Assembly (NCBI GenBank): GCA_902805985.1
Contig: CADCUW010000600.1
Location: 1-22,784 of the forward strand
Direction of reading: 5' to 3'
From: an uncultured Rubrobacteraceae bacterium
GTDB taxonomy: Bacteria > Actinomycetota > Rubrobacteria > Rubrobacterales > Rubrobacteraceae
DNA: 22,784 nucleotides
Made by a program: the position numbers and the translations under genes. Below the pieces are notes generated by a model that saw only the letters and a program-made list of their open reading frames with translations, ran no database searches and was not told the origin of the DNA. The first letter of the stretch is position 1; each line of letters starts with the position of its first letter. This document shows, piece by piece, positions 15,563 through 22,784 of this stretch.

Positions 15563-15972
15563 GTGCTCCATGATGCCTGGAACCGAAACCGTCATCCCCG
15601 TCGGTTGGCCGTGCTAGGCCATCCGTTCTCTCTGCTCGGGTTCTGCTTCCTGCTGGTTCACGAGATGGATGCGATCCGGTGCAGGGAGTGGAGGGTGTTC
15701 CCCGTAACGTCGAAGATGGGAGACGAGGCGGGTTACATCGCCTTCACGGCCGTGCACGTACCGCTCTACGCCTTGTTGTTGTGGGGCTCTTAGGCGGGGA
15801 CGGGGTGAACCGCGGGTTGCTGATCGGTCTCGACGTGTTCTTTATCGTTCACGTCGGGCTGCACCTGCTATTCATCAATCACCCGGAGCACAGGTTCAGA
15901 TCCGCGTTCTCCTGGACGCTCATACTGGGGGCCGGGGTGTCCGGCGCTATAGACCTTCTTCTATTTCTCTAG
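15563..15972 (+). pseudogene. DUF6713-like integral membrane protein, broken by a one-base frameshift
   Basis: The first half reads LAVLGHPFSLLGFCFLLVHE, then MDAIRCREWRVFPV and HVPLYALLLWG, then hits TAG. The second half, one frame over, reads LLGGDGVNRGLLIGLDVFFI and continues through HVGLHLLFINHPEHRF to a hydrophobic end. Adding one G to the GGGG at 15783-15786 joins them into one protein of about 136 residues with about four transmembrane helices. This looks like the DUF6713 family, recalled from memory; its function is unknown. The start is uncertain: GTG 15563 or TTG 15605. It is co-directional with and 8 bases after TetR. The break may be a real mutation, a homopolymer sequencing error, or less likely programmed frameshifting. 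Confidence 0.7.
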
Positions 15973-15993
15973 GCCGCTACGGCGTGCGGAGGG

Positions 15994-16491
15994 TCATGCG
16001 GGGGGCGAGAACCTGACCATCTGGAGGCCGGCCTCGGCGGCGAGTTCCATCGCGAGCGGGTCGGGGTAGCCGCCGGCGTAGCGGACCTCTTCGATGCCGG
16101 CGTTCATGATCATCTTGACGCACATCAAACAGGGCTGGTGGGTGCAGTAGATGGAGGCGCCGGTGACGGAGACGCCGTGGTAGGCGGCCTGGATGATGGC
16201 GTTCTGCTCCGCGTGGAGGGTGCGCTGGCAGCTCTCGCGGCCGTCCACGATGCGGATGAGGCACCCGACGTCGTCGCAGTGGGGCAGCCCTGAGGGGGAG
16301 CCGTTGTAGCCGGTGGTCAGCAGGCGCTTGTCGCGCACGATCACGGCGCCCACGGCGAGGCGCGGGCACGTCGAGCGGGTCGCGACCTCGTGCGCGATGC
16401 GCATGAAGTACTCGTCCCACGAGGGACGGACCTTTTTCAGGGTCTCGTGCCCGTGGGTGGTGTCCACCCCGGGGTTCTTAAAGGGTTCCAT
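15994..16491 (-). CDS. comEB: dCMP deaminase / ComEB-like cytidine-deoxycytidylate deaminase
   Basis: This zinc enzyme deaminates dCMP to dUMP for dTTP synthesis. The 165-residue protein has HAEQNAI (zinc His 93, catalytic Glu 95) and QPCLMCVKM (zinc Cys 121 and 124). It also has the second metal-type cluster typical of dCMP deaminases (TCPRLAVGAVIV, then LPHCDDVGCLI). I chose ATG 16491, which overlaps the upp stop by 14 bases and has AGG 5 bases upstream. GTG 16512 would add seven residues without a ribosome site. It is the last gene of a glyA-upp-dCMP deaminase run, a grouping known in Gram-positive bacteria. The name comEB reflects that synteny, not competence evidence. Confidence 0.9.
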   Translation of the reverse strand: MEPFKNPGVDTTHGHETLKKVRPSWDEYFMRIAHEVATRSTCPRLAVGAVIVRDKRLLTTGYNGSPSGLPHCDDVGCLIRIVDGRESCQRTLHAEQNAIIQAAYHGVSVTGASIYCTHQPCLMCVKMIMNAGIEEVRYAGGYPDPLAMELAAEAGLQMVRFSPPA

Positions 16492-17113
16492 AGAGCCTGT
16501 CGCCCGCGTCACCGAGGCCGGGGACGATAAAAGAGCGCTCGTCCAGCTCAGGGTCCACGGCCGCGGTGTAGAAGTTGACGTCGGGGTGCTCGGCTGTCAC
16601 GCGCTCGACGCCTGGGACGGCGGCGACGGCGTGGAGGCAGGAGATCCAGGCCGCCCCCTCCTCCTTGAGCTTGTCGATGGTCGCCGACAGGCTGCCGCCG
16701 GTCGCGAGCATGGGGTCGAGGACGAGGACGAGGTACTCGTCCAGGTTCTGCGGCAGGTTGACGTAGTACTCGACGGGAAGCGCCGTCTCCTCGTCGCGCT
16801 GGAGGCCCATGAAGCCGACGGTGGCGCGGGGGAGCAGGGCGAGGGCGCCATCGAGCATCCCGAGGCCCGCGCGCAGGACCGGAACGAGGCACACGGGGCC
16901 GGAGATCTGCTCGACCTCCGTCTCCGTGAGCGGGGTCCGGATGCTCTCGTGGCGGGTGGGCATCTTCCTCGTCGCCTCGGCGACCATGATGAGGGAGAGC
17001 TCGCGCATCGCCTGGCGGAAGTCCGTCGTGGGCGTCCGCTCGTCGCGCAGCACGGCGAGCTTGTGGCGGCTCAGGGGGCCGTCGACGACAAAGAGGTTCT
17101 TGGCCTCATTCAT
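16478..17113 (-). CDS. upp: Uracil phosphoribosyltransferase
   Basis: Upp salvages uracil by converting uracil and PRPP to UMP. The 211 residues match the family length. The PRPP loop is [11 protein letters not shown] at about 131-141. [11 protein letters not shown] and the C-terminal uracil-binding [16 protein letters not shown] are strongly diagnostic. ATG 17113 overlaps the glyA stop by eight bases (ATGAATGA). The end overlaps the deaminase start by 14 bases, so all three are translationally linked. Confidence 0.97.
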   Translation of the reverse strand: MNEAKNLFVVDGPLSRHKLAVLRDERTPTTDFRQAMRELSLIMVAEATRKMPTRHESIRTPLTETEVEQISGPVCLVPVLRAGLGMLDGALALLPRATVGFMGLQRDEETALPVEYYVNLPQNLDEYLVLVLDPMLATGGSLSATIDKLKEEGAAWISCLHAVAAVPGVERVTAEHPDVNFYTAAVDPELDERSFIVPGLGDAGDRLYGTL

Positions 17114-18329
17114 AGAGCGGGAAGGCGTCCGTGAGCTGCGCGACCCGGTCGCGGAGACCCTCCGTCTCGCCGCGGGCTGTGGCGCTGATGACGGAGCCTA
17201 TCTCACGCATCTCATCCGGCCCCATGCCGCGCGTGGTCATGGCCGGCGTCCCGAGCCTGACGCCGCTCGTAACCGTCGGGGGCTCGGGGTCCTTGGGGAC
17301 CATGTTCTTGTTGCACGTAACACCTACGGCTTCCAGCGACTGCTCCAGCTCGTGCCCGTTAACGTCGGCGTCCCGCAGGTCTACCAGCACCAGGTGGTTG
17401 TCCGTGCCGCCGGAGACGAGGTTCAGGCCGCCTTCCAGGAGACCGTCGGCGAGCGCGCGGGCGTTCTCGACGATGCGGGATGAGTACTCCTTGAACTCCG
17501 GCTGAAGCGCCTCGCCGAAGGCCACGGCCTTGCCGGCGACCGCGTGCATCAGGGGTCCGCCCTGCATGCCGGGGAAGACGCGGCTGTTGACCTTCTTGGC
17601 GAACTCCTCGCGGCAAAGGATCATGCCTCCGCGCGCGCCCCGCAGAGTCTTGTGCGTGGTCGTGGTGACGATCTCACAGTACGGGACGGGCGAAGGGTGG
17701 ACGCCCGCTGCCACGAGGCCCGCGATGTGGGCCATGTCCGTGAGGAAGAAGGCGCCGACCTCGTCGGCGATGGAGCGGAACTTCTCGAAGTCTATGACGC
17801 GCGGGTAGGCGCTGGCGCCCGCGAGGACCATTTTGGGTTTCTCGCGCAGGGCGATCTCGCGCACCTCATCGTAGTCTATGTAGCCGTTCTCGCCGACGCC
17901 GTAGTGGACGAAGTCGTAGGTCCTGCCGCTGAAGTTGATCTTCATCCCGTGCGTCAGGTGCCCACCGTGGGCCAGGTCCATGGACAGAACCTTATCCCCC
18001 GGTTCTATGAGCGCCGCGTAGGCCGCCTCGTTCGCCTGGCTGCCCGAGTGGGGCTGCACGTTGGCGTGCTCCGCCCCGAAGAGCTCCTTCGCCCGCTCGA
18101 TGGCGAGCGTCTCGACCTTGTCTACCTGCTCGCAGCCGCCGTAGTAGCGCTTGCCCGGGTAGCCCTCCGCGTACTTGTTCGTGAGCACGGACCCCTGGGC
18201 CGCCAGCACGGCGGGGGAGGCGAAGTTCTCGCTCGCTATGAGCTCTATCGTCGTCCGCTGGCGTTCGAGCTCCCCTTCGAGCGCCTCCTGGACGGGCCGG
18301 TCCACGACCTCCGTGTAGGGTCCTATCAT
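17106..18329 (-). CDS. glyA: Serine hydroxymethyltransferase
   Basis: GlyA is a PLP enzyme that interconverts serine and glycine with tetrahydrofolate, feeding one-carbon units to thymidylate and purine synthesis. The 407 residues are standard. Diagnostic features are IELIASENF at 28-36, [15 protein letters not shown] at 51-65, PHSGSQAN, the PLP-binding DMAHIAGL (Asp 198, His 201) and [10 protein letters not shown] with the Schiff-base Lys 227. ATG 18329 has GGAGG 6 bases upstream. A good promoter lies about 100 bases upstream. Its end overlaps upp by eight bases, heading the glyA-upp-dCMP deaminase operon. Confidence 0.98.
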   Translation of the reverse strand: MIGPYTEVVDRPVQEALEGELERQRTTIELIASENFASPAVLAAQGSVLTNKYAEGYPGKRYYGGCEQVDKVETLAIERAKELFGAEHANVQPHSGSQANEAAYAALIEPGDKVLSMDLAHGGHLTHGMKINFSGRTYDFVHYGVGENGYIDYDEVREIALREKPKMVLAGASAYPRVIDFEKFRSIADEVGAFFLTDMAHIAGLVAAGVHPSPVPYCEIVTTTTHKTLRGARGGMILCREEFAKKVNSRVFPGMQGGPLMHAVAGKAVAFGEALQPEFKEYSSRIVENARALADGLLEGGLNLVSGGTDNHLVLVDLRDADVNGHELEQSLEAVGVTCNKNMVPKDPEPPTVTSGVRLGTPAMTTRGMGPDEMREIGSVISATARGETEGLRDRVAQLTDAFPLYE

Positions 18330-18427
18330 GGTCTACCTCCGCTCGGGGTTGGAGTCGTCTCGGGTGTACGTGCTGCGCGGTGACGCCGGATCTCCCCACG
18401 TCCTCCCTGTTGCGTTGCCCTGTCCGG

Positions 18428-18456
18428 AGTATAGAGGCTGCCCGCCACGCCCTCAA
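18428..18456 (-). promoter_or_regulatory. Promoter of the glyA operon
   Basis: On the minus strand, TTGAGG (18456-18451) and TATACT (18433-18428) are spaced by 17 bases. The predicted leader to the glyA ATG is about 90 bases. I looked for ZTP, glycine and THF riboswitch signatures in it and did not see them. Confidence 0.55.
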
Positions 18457-18468
18457 CGACCGCGTTGC

Positions 18469-19056
18469 TCACCGCGCTCCGGCCTCCTCGGCGAGCATGT
18501 CGCGCAGCCGGCCCGGCGCCGCGGCGCCATAGAAGAGGACCTCATCGGCCGTGGCGACCGTCGGCACGCCGTGTATCCCGAGACGCAAGGCCTCATCCCG
18601 GGTCGATCGCAGGGCGACGAGCCTGCCCGGGTCCCACGCGGCCTCCATCGCGGCGTCGGCGTCGAGCCCGGCCTCACGGGCGGCCCCGCGCAGAACGGCG
18701 TCGTCGCCCACGTCCAAACCCTCCACGAAGAACGCCCGGTGGGCGGCGTTCCTAAAAGATCTGCCCCTGCCCTCCTCCACGGCGAAAGCGTGGAGCGTGA
18801 GGGCCACGGTCGAGCGGGGCTGATGGCGGGGGACGTGAATCTCGACGCCGTGCTCGTCCGCGAGCCGGTACACCTGCCCGCGCCAGTGTCCCCTGATGTA
18901 CTCCCCCCGCGGCTCGGGCAACGGGGCCGGCGCCGGCCTGAGCTCGAAAGGCAGCCACTCTATCTCAGCCAGTCCCTCGTCCTCCGCCGCCTCGACCTCG
19001 AATCCCATGATGTAGCTGTACGGGCAGACCACGTCAAAGAAGTACCGCAACGCCAT
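18469..19056 (-). CDS. DsbA family (FrnE/HCCA isomerase-like) thioredoxin-fold protein
   Basis: This 195-residue DsbA-like protein opens as LRYFFDVVCPYSYIM. The active-site position is C11-P-Y-S14, so only one redox Cys is present, as in FrnE-like and glutathione S-transferase kappa-like proteins. The cis-Pro motif is GIHGVPT near 160-166, after the helical insertion domain (residues about 65-150). No signal peptide is visible, so it is probably cytoplasmic. Role could be isomerase, disulfide handling or polyketide-type tailoring; sequence does not decide. ATG 19056 has GGAGG 9 bases upstream. It lies 50 bases after the YrdC/Sua5 gene on the same strand and just before the glyA promoter. Confidence 0.85.
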   Translation of the reverse strand: MALRYFFDVVCPYSYIMGFEVEAAEDEGLAEIEWLPFELRPAPAPLPEPRGEYIRGHWRGQVYRLADEHGVEIHVPRHQPRSTVALTLHAFAVEEGRGRSFRNAAHRAFFVEGLDVGDDAVLRGAAREAGLDADAAMEAAWDPGRLVALRSTRDEALRLGIHGVPTVATADEVLFYGAAAPGRLRDMLAEEAGAR

Positions 19057-19106
19057 CCCTGTATACCTCCGGATCTCGTGGGAGTGACCGGACGGGTTGT
19101 ACTACG

Positions 19107-19673
19107 TTACCCGGATGAACCGCCCGTCAATTTGCGAAGCGTCTCACCGGTAAACCCCTCCGTCGCCCGCAGAACCCGCGCCTTCCCACCCGAGAGATCG
19201 ACAACCGCAGAGGCCTCGCCGCTCCCGGGTTCGCCCTCCACCACGAGGTCGACGGCCGCTACCACCCCAGGGTCCACTTCAGCGAGCGACCGCGGCGCCT
19301 GCCTGCCCGAAGGGTTCGCGCTCGTCGCGTACAGGGGGCCACCAGAAGCACGAAGCACCCCCACGACGGCGCCGCCCGGAACGCGGACCCCCACGGTCCC
19401 TCCTCCGGCCATGTCCAGCACGAGCGTCAGCGGGCCGGGCCAGTGAGCCTCCGCCAGAGCGCGGGCGAACGGAGACACCTCGGCCGCGAGGGAGAACGCC
19501 TCCCCGGCCGACGCGCAGAGCAGGGCGAGCGGCTTGCCGGGGTCGCTGCCCTTGACCTCGTTGAGCCGTCGCGCCTCCGCGGCCACGAGCCCGACCACGG
19601 TATCGGTCGGCACCAGCACCACCCCGCCGTCGCGCAGAACGGACGCCGCCTCGCCGGCCGAACCCGCCCTCAT
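19107..19673 (-). CDS. L-threonylcarbamoyladenylate synthase (Sua5/YrdC/TsaC)
   Basis: This enzyme makes threonylcarbamoyl-AMP from Thr, bicarbonate and ATP for the t6A37 modification of ANN-decoding tRNAs. The 188-residue protein covers one YrdC domain, with GGVVLVPTDTVVGLVA, WPGPLTLVL, VGVRVPGG and YATSANPSG. The usual KxR motif reads KGSDPGKPLALL, so the Arg is Ser, a variation in a substrate-binding motif. I prefer ATG 19673, whose ATGA overlaps the prmC stop. GTG 19682 would add three residues. The Sua5 C-terminal domain is absent, so it is the short TsaC type. Position after prfA-prmC is conserved in many Gram-positive bacteria. Confidence 0.92.
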   Translation of the reverse strand: MRAGSAGEAASVLRDGGVVLVPTDTVVGLVAAEARRLNEVKGSDPGKPLALLCASAGEAFSLAAEVSPFARALAEAHWPGPLTLVLDMAGGGTVGVRVPGGAVVGVLRASGGPLYATSANPSGRQAPRSLAEVDPGVVAAVDLVVEGEPGSGEASAVVDLSGGKARVLRATEGFTGETLRKLTGGSSG

Positions 19674-20530
19674 CCATCCCACCTGAGCAGCGCCGTGCGG
19701 GGAGATCCGGCAAGGTCTTCGCGAAGACCGAGCGGCACGAACCCGGCGTCCTGGCCAAGGTCGAGGACCGACTCCCCCTGCCCGTCCCCCACCTCCAACA
19801 CGACATCCGCGCCGTCCTTCAGCAGCGGCGGCGCCTCCTCGAAGATGCGGCGGTAGAAGAGGAGGCCGTCCGGCCCACCGTCAAGGGCCCATCGGGGGTC
19901 CCAGTCGCGTACCTCTGGCGCAAGTTTCTCAAGGGCCCCGGCCTCGACGTACGGTGGGTTGGAGACCAGCAGGTCCACTGCCCCCTCAAGGATGGCGAGC
20001 CCGTCAAACAGGTCAGCGTGGTGGAAATGGACGGCCGCACTGTTCTCTCCGGCGTTCCTCTCGGCGGCTTCGAGCGCCTTCTTCGAGAGGTCCGTGGCGT
20101 GTACCGTGGCGCTGGGCCGTTCCTGGGCGATGGAGATCGCCACGGCGCCCGAGCCGGTCCCGACGTCCAGGACGACGCCCCCGCCGCCACGCCTGTCGAT
20201 GATCTCGATGGCGGAGCCCGCCACGCTCTCGGTGTCGGGGCGTGGGATCAGGGTCTCCTCGTTCAGGTCCAGGACGAGGTTGCGGAAGTATGCGCGCCCC
20301 AGTATCCGCTGCACGGGCTCCCGGTTCGACCGGCGTTCGATCCAGGCCTCGTAGAGTCTCGCCTGCTCGTCGTCTAGCGGTGGTTCGTACAAGGAGATCT
20401 CACCCCGCCGGATGCCGAGAAGCTCCGAGATGAGGATCTCCGCGGAGGCCCCGGGCTCGGGGACACCGGCTTCCTGGAGTTCCCGAGTTGCCCTACGCGC
20501 GGCGTCCCTGGCGCGGAGGCCGGTCTGCAC
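19670..20530 (-). CDS. prmC: Peptide chain release factor N5-glutamine methyltransferase
   Basis: PrmC methylates the Gln of the GGQ motif in release factors, using SAM. The 286 residues have an N-terminal helical domain (about 1-85), the SAM loop LDVGTGSGAV at 121-130 and the catalytic NPPY at 191-194, preceded by LLVS. GTG 20530 lies 3 bases after the prfA stop. Its direct substrate, RF1, is encoded immediately upstream. It overlaps the next gene by four or thirteen bases depending on that gene's start. Confidence 0.97.
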   Translation of the reverse strand: MQTGLRARDAARRATRELQEAGVPEPGASAEILISELLGIRRGEISLYEPPLDDEQARLYEAWIERRSNREPVQRILGRAYFRNLVLDLNEETLIPRPDTESVAGSAIEIIDRRGGGGVVLDVGTGSGAVAISIAQERPSATVHATDLSKKALEAAERNAGENSAAVHFHHADLFDGLAILEGAVDLLVSNPPYVEAGALEKLAPEVRDWDPRWALDGGPDGLLFYRRIFEEAPPLLKDGADVVLEVGDGQGESVLDLGQDAGFVPLGLREDLAGSPRTALLRWDG

Positions 20531-20533
20531 CGA

Positions 20534-21634
20534 TCAGCTAGCGCTAGGGGTTCCGGCGGCCTCGGCGGCGAGCTTCTCGGAGCGCTCCTTGGCGGCCAGC
20601 GCCCGGGTGAACTCCTCGAGGTCGCCTCCCAGGGTGGCCTCTAGGTTGTGGGAGGTGACGCCGACGCGGTGGTCGGTGATGCGCCCCTGCGGGAAGTTGT
20701 ACGTGCGGACCTTCGCCGAGCGGTCTCCGGTGCCGACCTGGGCCTGGCGGAGGGCGCCCTCTTCCTGGGCGCGCTCCTGCATCTCGCGTTCGAGGAGGCG
20801 GCTTTTCAGGATCTTCATGGCCTGCTCCTTGTTCTGGAGCTGGCTCTTCTCGTTCTGGCAGGTGACGACGAGGCCCGTTGGCTTGTGCGTGATGCGCACC
20901 GCGGAGTCCGTGGTGTTCACGCTCTGGCCGCCCGGGCCGCTGGAGCGGTAGACGTCTATCTCCAGATCTCCCGAGTTGATCTGAACGTCCACGTCCTCGG
21001 CCTCCGGCAGAACGGCGACGGTCGCCGTGGACGTGTGGATCCGGCCCTGGCTCTCGGTCTTCGGGACGCGCTGTACCCGGTGCGTGCCGCCCTCGTGCTT
21101 GAAGACGGAGAAGGCCCCGTCGCCCTGCACCTCGAGGGAGACCTCGCGGTAGCCGCCGACCTCGGCCGGGCTGGAGGAGAGCGTATCGTGCTTAAACCGG
21201 AGGCGTTCGGCGTAGCGCGAGTACATCTCCATCAACTCGCCCGCGAAGAGGGCGGCCTCATCACCGCCGGCTCCGGCCCGGATCTCGATGATCACGTCCT
21301 TATCGTCGTTCGGGTCGCGGTCGATAAGCTCCGTTCGAATAGTCTCGGAGAGCTCCTCGATCTTCTCCTCCGCCTCCCGCGCCTCCGCCGCGTAGAACTC
21401 CCGCTCCTCGGCGTCTTCGGCCTGCGGGACGAGTTCCCTGGCCTCCTTCTCGGCCTCCACGGCGCGGAGGAGTTCCTTGCTCATCTCGGCACCCCGCCTC
21501 ATGCGGGAGTGCTCCTTGGCGACCTCGGCGTAGTGGCGCTGGTCGCTGTAGATGTTCGGGTCCGAGAGTTCTTTTGTGAGTGCTTCGTAGCGGCCGAGGG
21601 TCTCCTCGGCCAGCTTCAAGACCTGCTCGTCCAT
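20534..21634 (-). CDS. prfA: Peptide chain release factor 1
   Basis: RF1 terminates translation at UAA and UAG. The 366-residue protein has the N-terminal coiled domain (1-105), [15 protein letters not shown] at 118-132, the codon-recognition PxT motif as PKT at 191-193 followed by ESQGRIHTS, and the catalytic GGQ at 235-237 in [10 protein letters not shown]. Nothing essential is missing, so UAG should be read efficiently as stop in this organism. That bears on the TAG inside atpA. ATG 21634 overlaps the upstream TGA by one base (TGATG). The frame stays open upstream to 22360, but that part is antiphase to the DUF1385 gene. Confidence 0.98.
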   Translation of the reverse strand: MDEQVLKLAEETLGRYEALTKELSDPNIYSDQRHYAEVAKEHSRMRRGAEMSKELLRAVEAEKEARELVPQAEDAEEREFYAAEAREAEEKIEELSETIRTELIDRDPNDDKDVIIEIRAGAGGDEAALFAGELMEMYSRYAERLRFKHDTLSSSPAEVGGYREVSLEVQGDGAFSVFKHEGGTHRVQRVPKTESQGRIHTSTATVAVLPEAEDVDVQINSGDLEIDVYRSSGPGGQSVNTTDSAVRITHKPTGLVVTCQNEKSQLQNKEQAMKILKSRLLEREMQERAQEEGALRQAQVGTGDRSAKVRTYNFPQGRITDHRVGVTSHNLEATLGGDLEEFTRALAAKERSEKLAAEAAGTPSAS

Positions 21635-22548
21635 CAGATCACCAGCTTGTTCGTGGCCTCGTTCGGCTCTATCTTCGCCTGCTCCTCCATCGAGAGCACC
21701 CTCTTCAGGGACGCCATCGCCACCTCTACCATGTCGTCGGTAGGCTCCCTCGTGGTCAGCCGCTGCATCTGAAGACCGGGCCAGACGAGTACCTTGACCA
21801 GCGGGCTCTTCTCGTTGCGCGCGCTCCACATGATGAACTCGAAAGCTATTCCAGCCACGAGCGGGATGACGACGACCCGGCTCGCCAGCATGTAGAGCCA
21901 GCCCTCGACACCCAACAGCGAGAAGGCCAGGATCGAGAGGACCAGCACGTACAGGACGAAGCTCGTCCCGCAGCGGACGTGGCTCGTGTCCAGCTTGTGC
22001 GAGTTCTCCGGGACGAGCTCCTCGCCCCGCTCGTAGACCTTTATCGCCTTGTGCTCGGCACCGTGGTAGGCGAAGAAGCGTTTGATGTCCTTGCTGATCC
22101 AGGTGATACCCAAGATGTAGAGGATGAAGATCCCGATCCGGATCGCACCCTCTATCAAATTGAACAGTACCGGGTTCTCGATGCTCGTCCCGGCCAGCGC
22201 CCCGAGCCCCTTCGTCCCGAAGACCGGGGCGACCAGAAAGAGCCCGAAACCGAGCACGAGCGCGAAGAGGAGCGTACCCGCGATCTCCTTCTTGGAGAGC
22301 TCCTCTTCCTCGCCGAGCGCGATGTTCGTCGAGAGGGTGAGCGCCTTCATCCCGAGCCACAGCGTCTCCCCGAGGGAGAGCGCCCCCCGGATGATCGGCA
22401 GCCTGAAGAGCCTGCTCTTGCGGGTTATGGAGCGGAAAGGCTCGGCCCGGAGTTCCACGTTGCCTTCGGGAGAGCGCACCGCCATCCCCCAGAAGTTGGG
22501 GGAGCGCATCAGCACGCCCTCCATTATGGCCTGGCCGCCGACCCTCAA
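21634..22548 (-). CDS. DUF1385 family integral membrane protein
   Basis: This 304-residue polytopic membrane protein has the family opening [31 protein letters not shown] and the conserved [16 protein letters not shown] followed by HVRCGTSF. There are about four or five hydrophobic segments (about 87-110, 125-150, 205-225, 228-250). Its molecular function is unknown. It is almost always found beside rpmE and prfA in Gram-positive bacteria, as here. The start is TTG 22548 with a G-rich ribosome site, 10 bases after the rpmE stop. Its stop overlaps the prfA ATG. Confidence 0.93.
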   Translation of the reverse strand: MRVGGQAIMEGVLMRSPNFWGMAVRSPEGNVELRAEPFRSITRKSRLFRLPIIRGALSLGETLWLGMKALTLSTNIALGEEEELSKKEIAGTLLFALVLGFGLFLVAPVFGTKGLGALAGTSIENPVLFNLIEGAIRIGIFILYILGITWISKDIKRFFAYHGAEHKAIKVYERGEELVPENSHKLDTSHVRCGTSFVLYVLVLSILAFSLLGVEGWLYMLASRVVVIPLVAGIAFEFIMWSARNEKSPLVKVLVWPGLQMQRLTTREPTDDMVEVAMASLKRVLSMEEQAKIEPNEATNKLVI

Positions 22549-22558
22549 GCGGTGCCCC

Positions 22559-22784
22559 CTACTGCCGGTTCTGGCGGGCCTGACGGCGGTTCTCGAAGCG
22601 CTGCACCCGGCCGCCGGTGTCCACTATGCGCTGCTTGCCGGTGTAGAACGGGTGGCTGGCGCTCGAGATATCCAGCTCCACGAGCGGGTACTCGTTGCCG
22701 TCCTCCCAGGTGACCGTGCGGCTCGTCTCTATCGTCGAGCGGGAGAGGATCGCGAAGTCCGCGCTGTTGTCGCGGAACACGACC
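22559..22784 (-). CDS. rpmE2: 50S ribosomal protein L31 type B, 5' end outside window
   Basis: At least 75 residues of L31 are visible, cut at the N-terminus by the window edge. The signature [18 protein letters not shown] is clear. The region [20 protein letters not shown] with no Cys is the type B (C-minus, zinc-free) form, which many bacteria use under zinc limitation or as the main copy. The first GTG in the window (22780) is probably an internal Val codon: type B proteins usually have about 11 further residues before [10 protein letters not shown]. It leads the DUF1385-prfA-prmC run and ends with TAG. Confidence 0.95.
   Translation of the reverse strand, partial: VVFRDNSADFAILSRSTIETSRTVTWEDGNEYPLVELDISSASHPFYTGKQRIVDTGGRVQRFENRRQARQNRQ

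Noticed and set aside
18330..18427. Riboswitch in the glyA leader
   Set aside because: Consensus cores of ZTP, glycine and THF riboswitches were looked for by eye and not found in the roughly 90-base leader.
20534..22360. A single 608-residue minus-strand ORF
   Set aside because: Only the last 366 residues are RF1. The upstream part is an out-of-frame reading of the DUF1385 gene, with Arg/Pro-rich composition.

Overview
The window is high-GC bacterial chromosome. It carries peptidoglycan synthesis (murA), a complete F-type ATP synthase operon and a translation-termination cluster. Gene order (rpmE, DUF1385, prfA, prmC, sua5, then glyA, upp, dCMP deaminase, then atpZ-I-B-E-F-H-A-G-D-C, then murA), the frequent GTG/TTG starts and the protein sequences suggest a deep-branching actinobacterium, most likely Rubrobacter or a relative. 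The genus is recalled from family knowledge and was not tested by search.

Layout. Positions 1-553 (minus) hold the N-terminal part of an M20 metallopeptidase. Positions 594-4415 are accessory: a possible small ORF, an SDR dehydrogenase with a TetR regulator and a decayed gene remnant between them, then an HxlR regulator divergent from an NmrA-like NAD(P)-binding protein. After a 495-base convergent gap come murA (4911-6218) and the atp operon (6349-13827), all on minus. A second accessory patch (13899-15972) holds an alpha/beta hydrolase, a divergent TetR regulator with a tandem operator, and a frameshifted membrane-protein gene. Positions 15994-22784 are a minus-strand housekeeping run: dCMP deaminase, upp, glyA, a DsbA-like protein, Sua5/YrdC, prmC, prfA, a DUF1385 membrane protein and a type-B ribosomal protein L31 cut by the window edge.

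How the genes work together. The atp genes encode all eight F1Fo subunits plus the small membrane proteins AtpZ and AtpI. Most are coupled by 1- or 4-base stop/start overlaps. They appear to be driven by one promoter so close to the atpZ ATG that the mRNA should be leaderless. PrfA (RF1) and its methyltransferase PrmC are adjacent. GlyA, Upp and dCMP deaminase form an overlapping one-carbon/pyrimidine group.

The main anomaly is in atpA. The alpha-subunit reading frame is interrupted by one in-frame TAG at 9659-9657, codon 437 of 533, where the family usually has Glu. It then continues in the same frame through a normal C-terminal domain. Neighbouring atp genes use TAG as their true stop and RF1 is intact, so general UAG recoding is unlikely. 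The options are a sequence error, a real nonsense mutation, local readthrough, or a two-piece alpha subunit. A one-base indel in a G-run (15783-15786) also breaks the DUF6713-like gene. The M20 gene has no conventional start in frame. Base-level accuracy therefore needs checking before biology is read into these.
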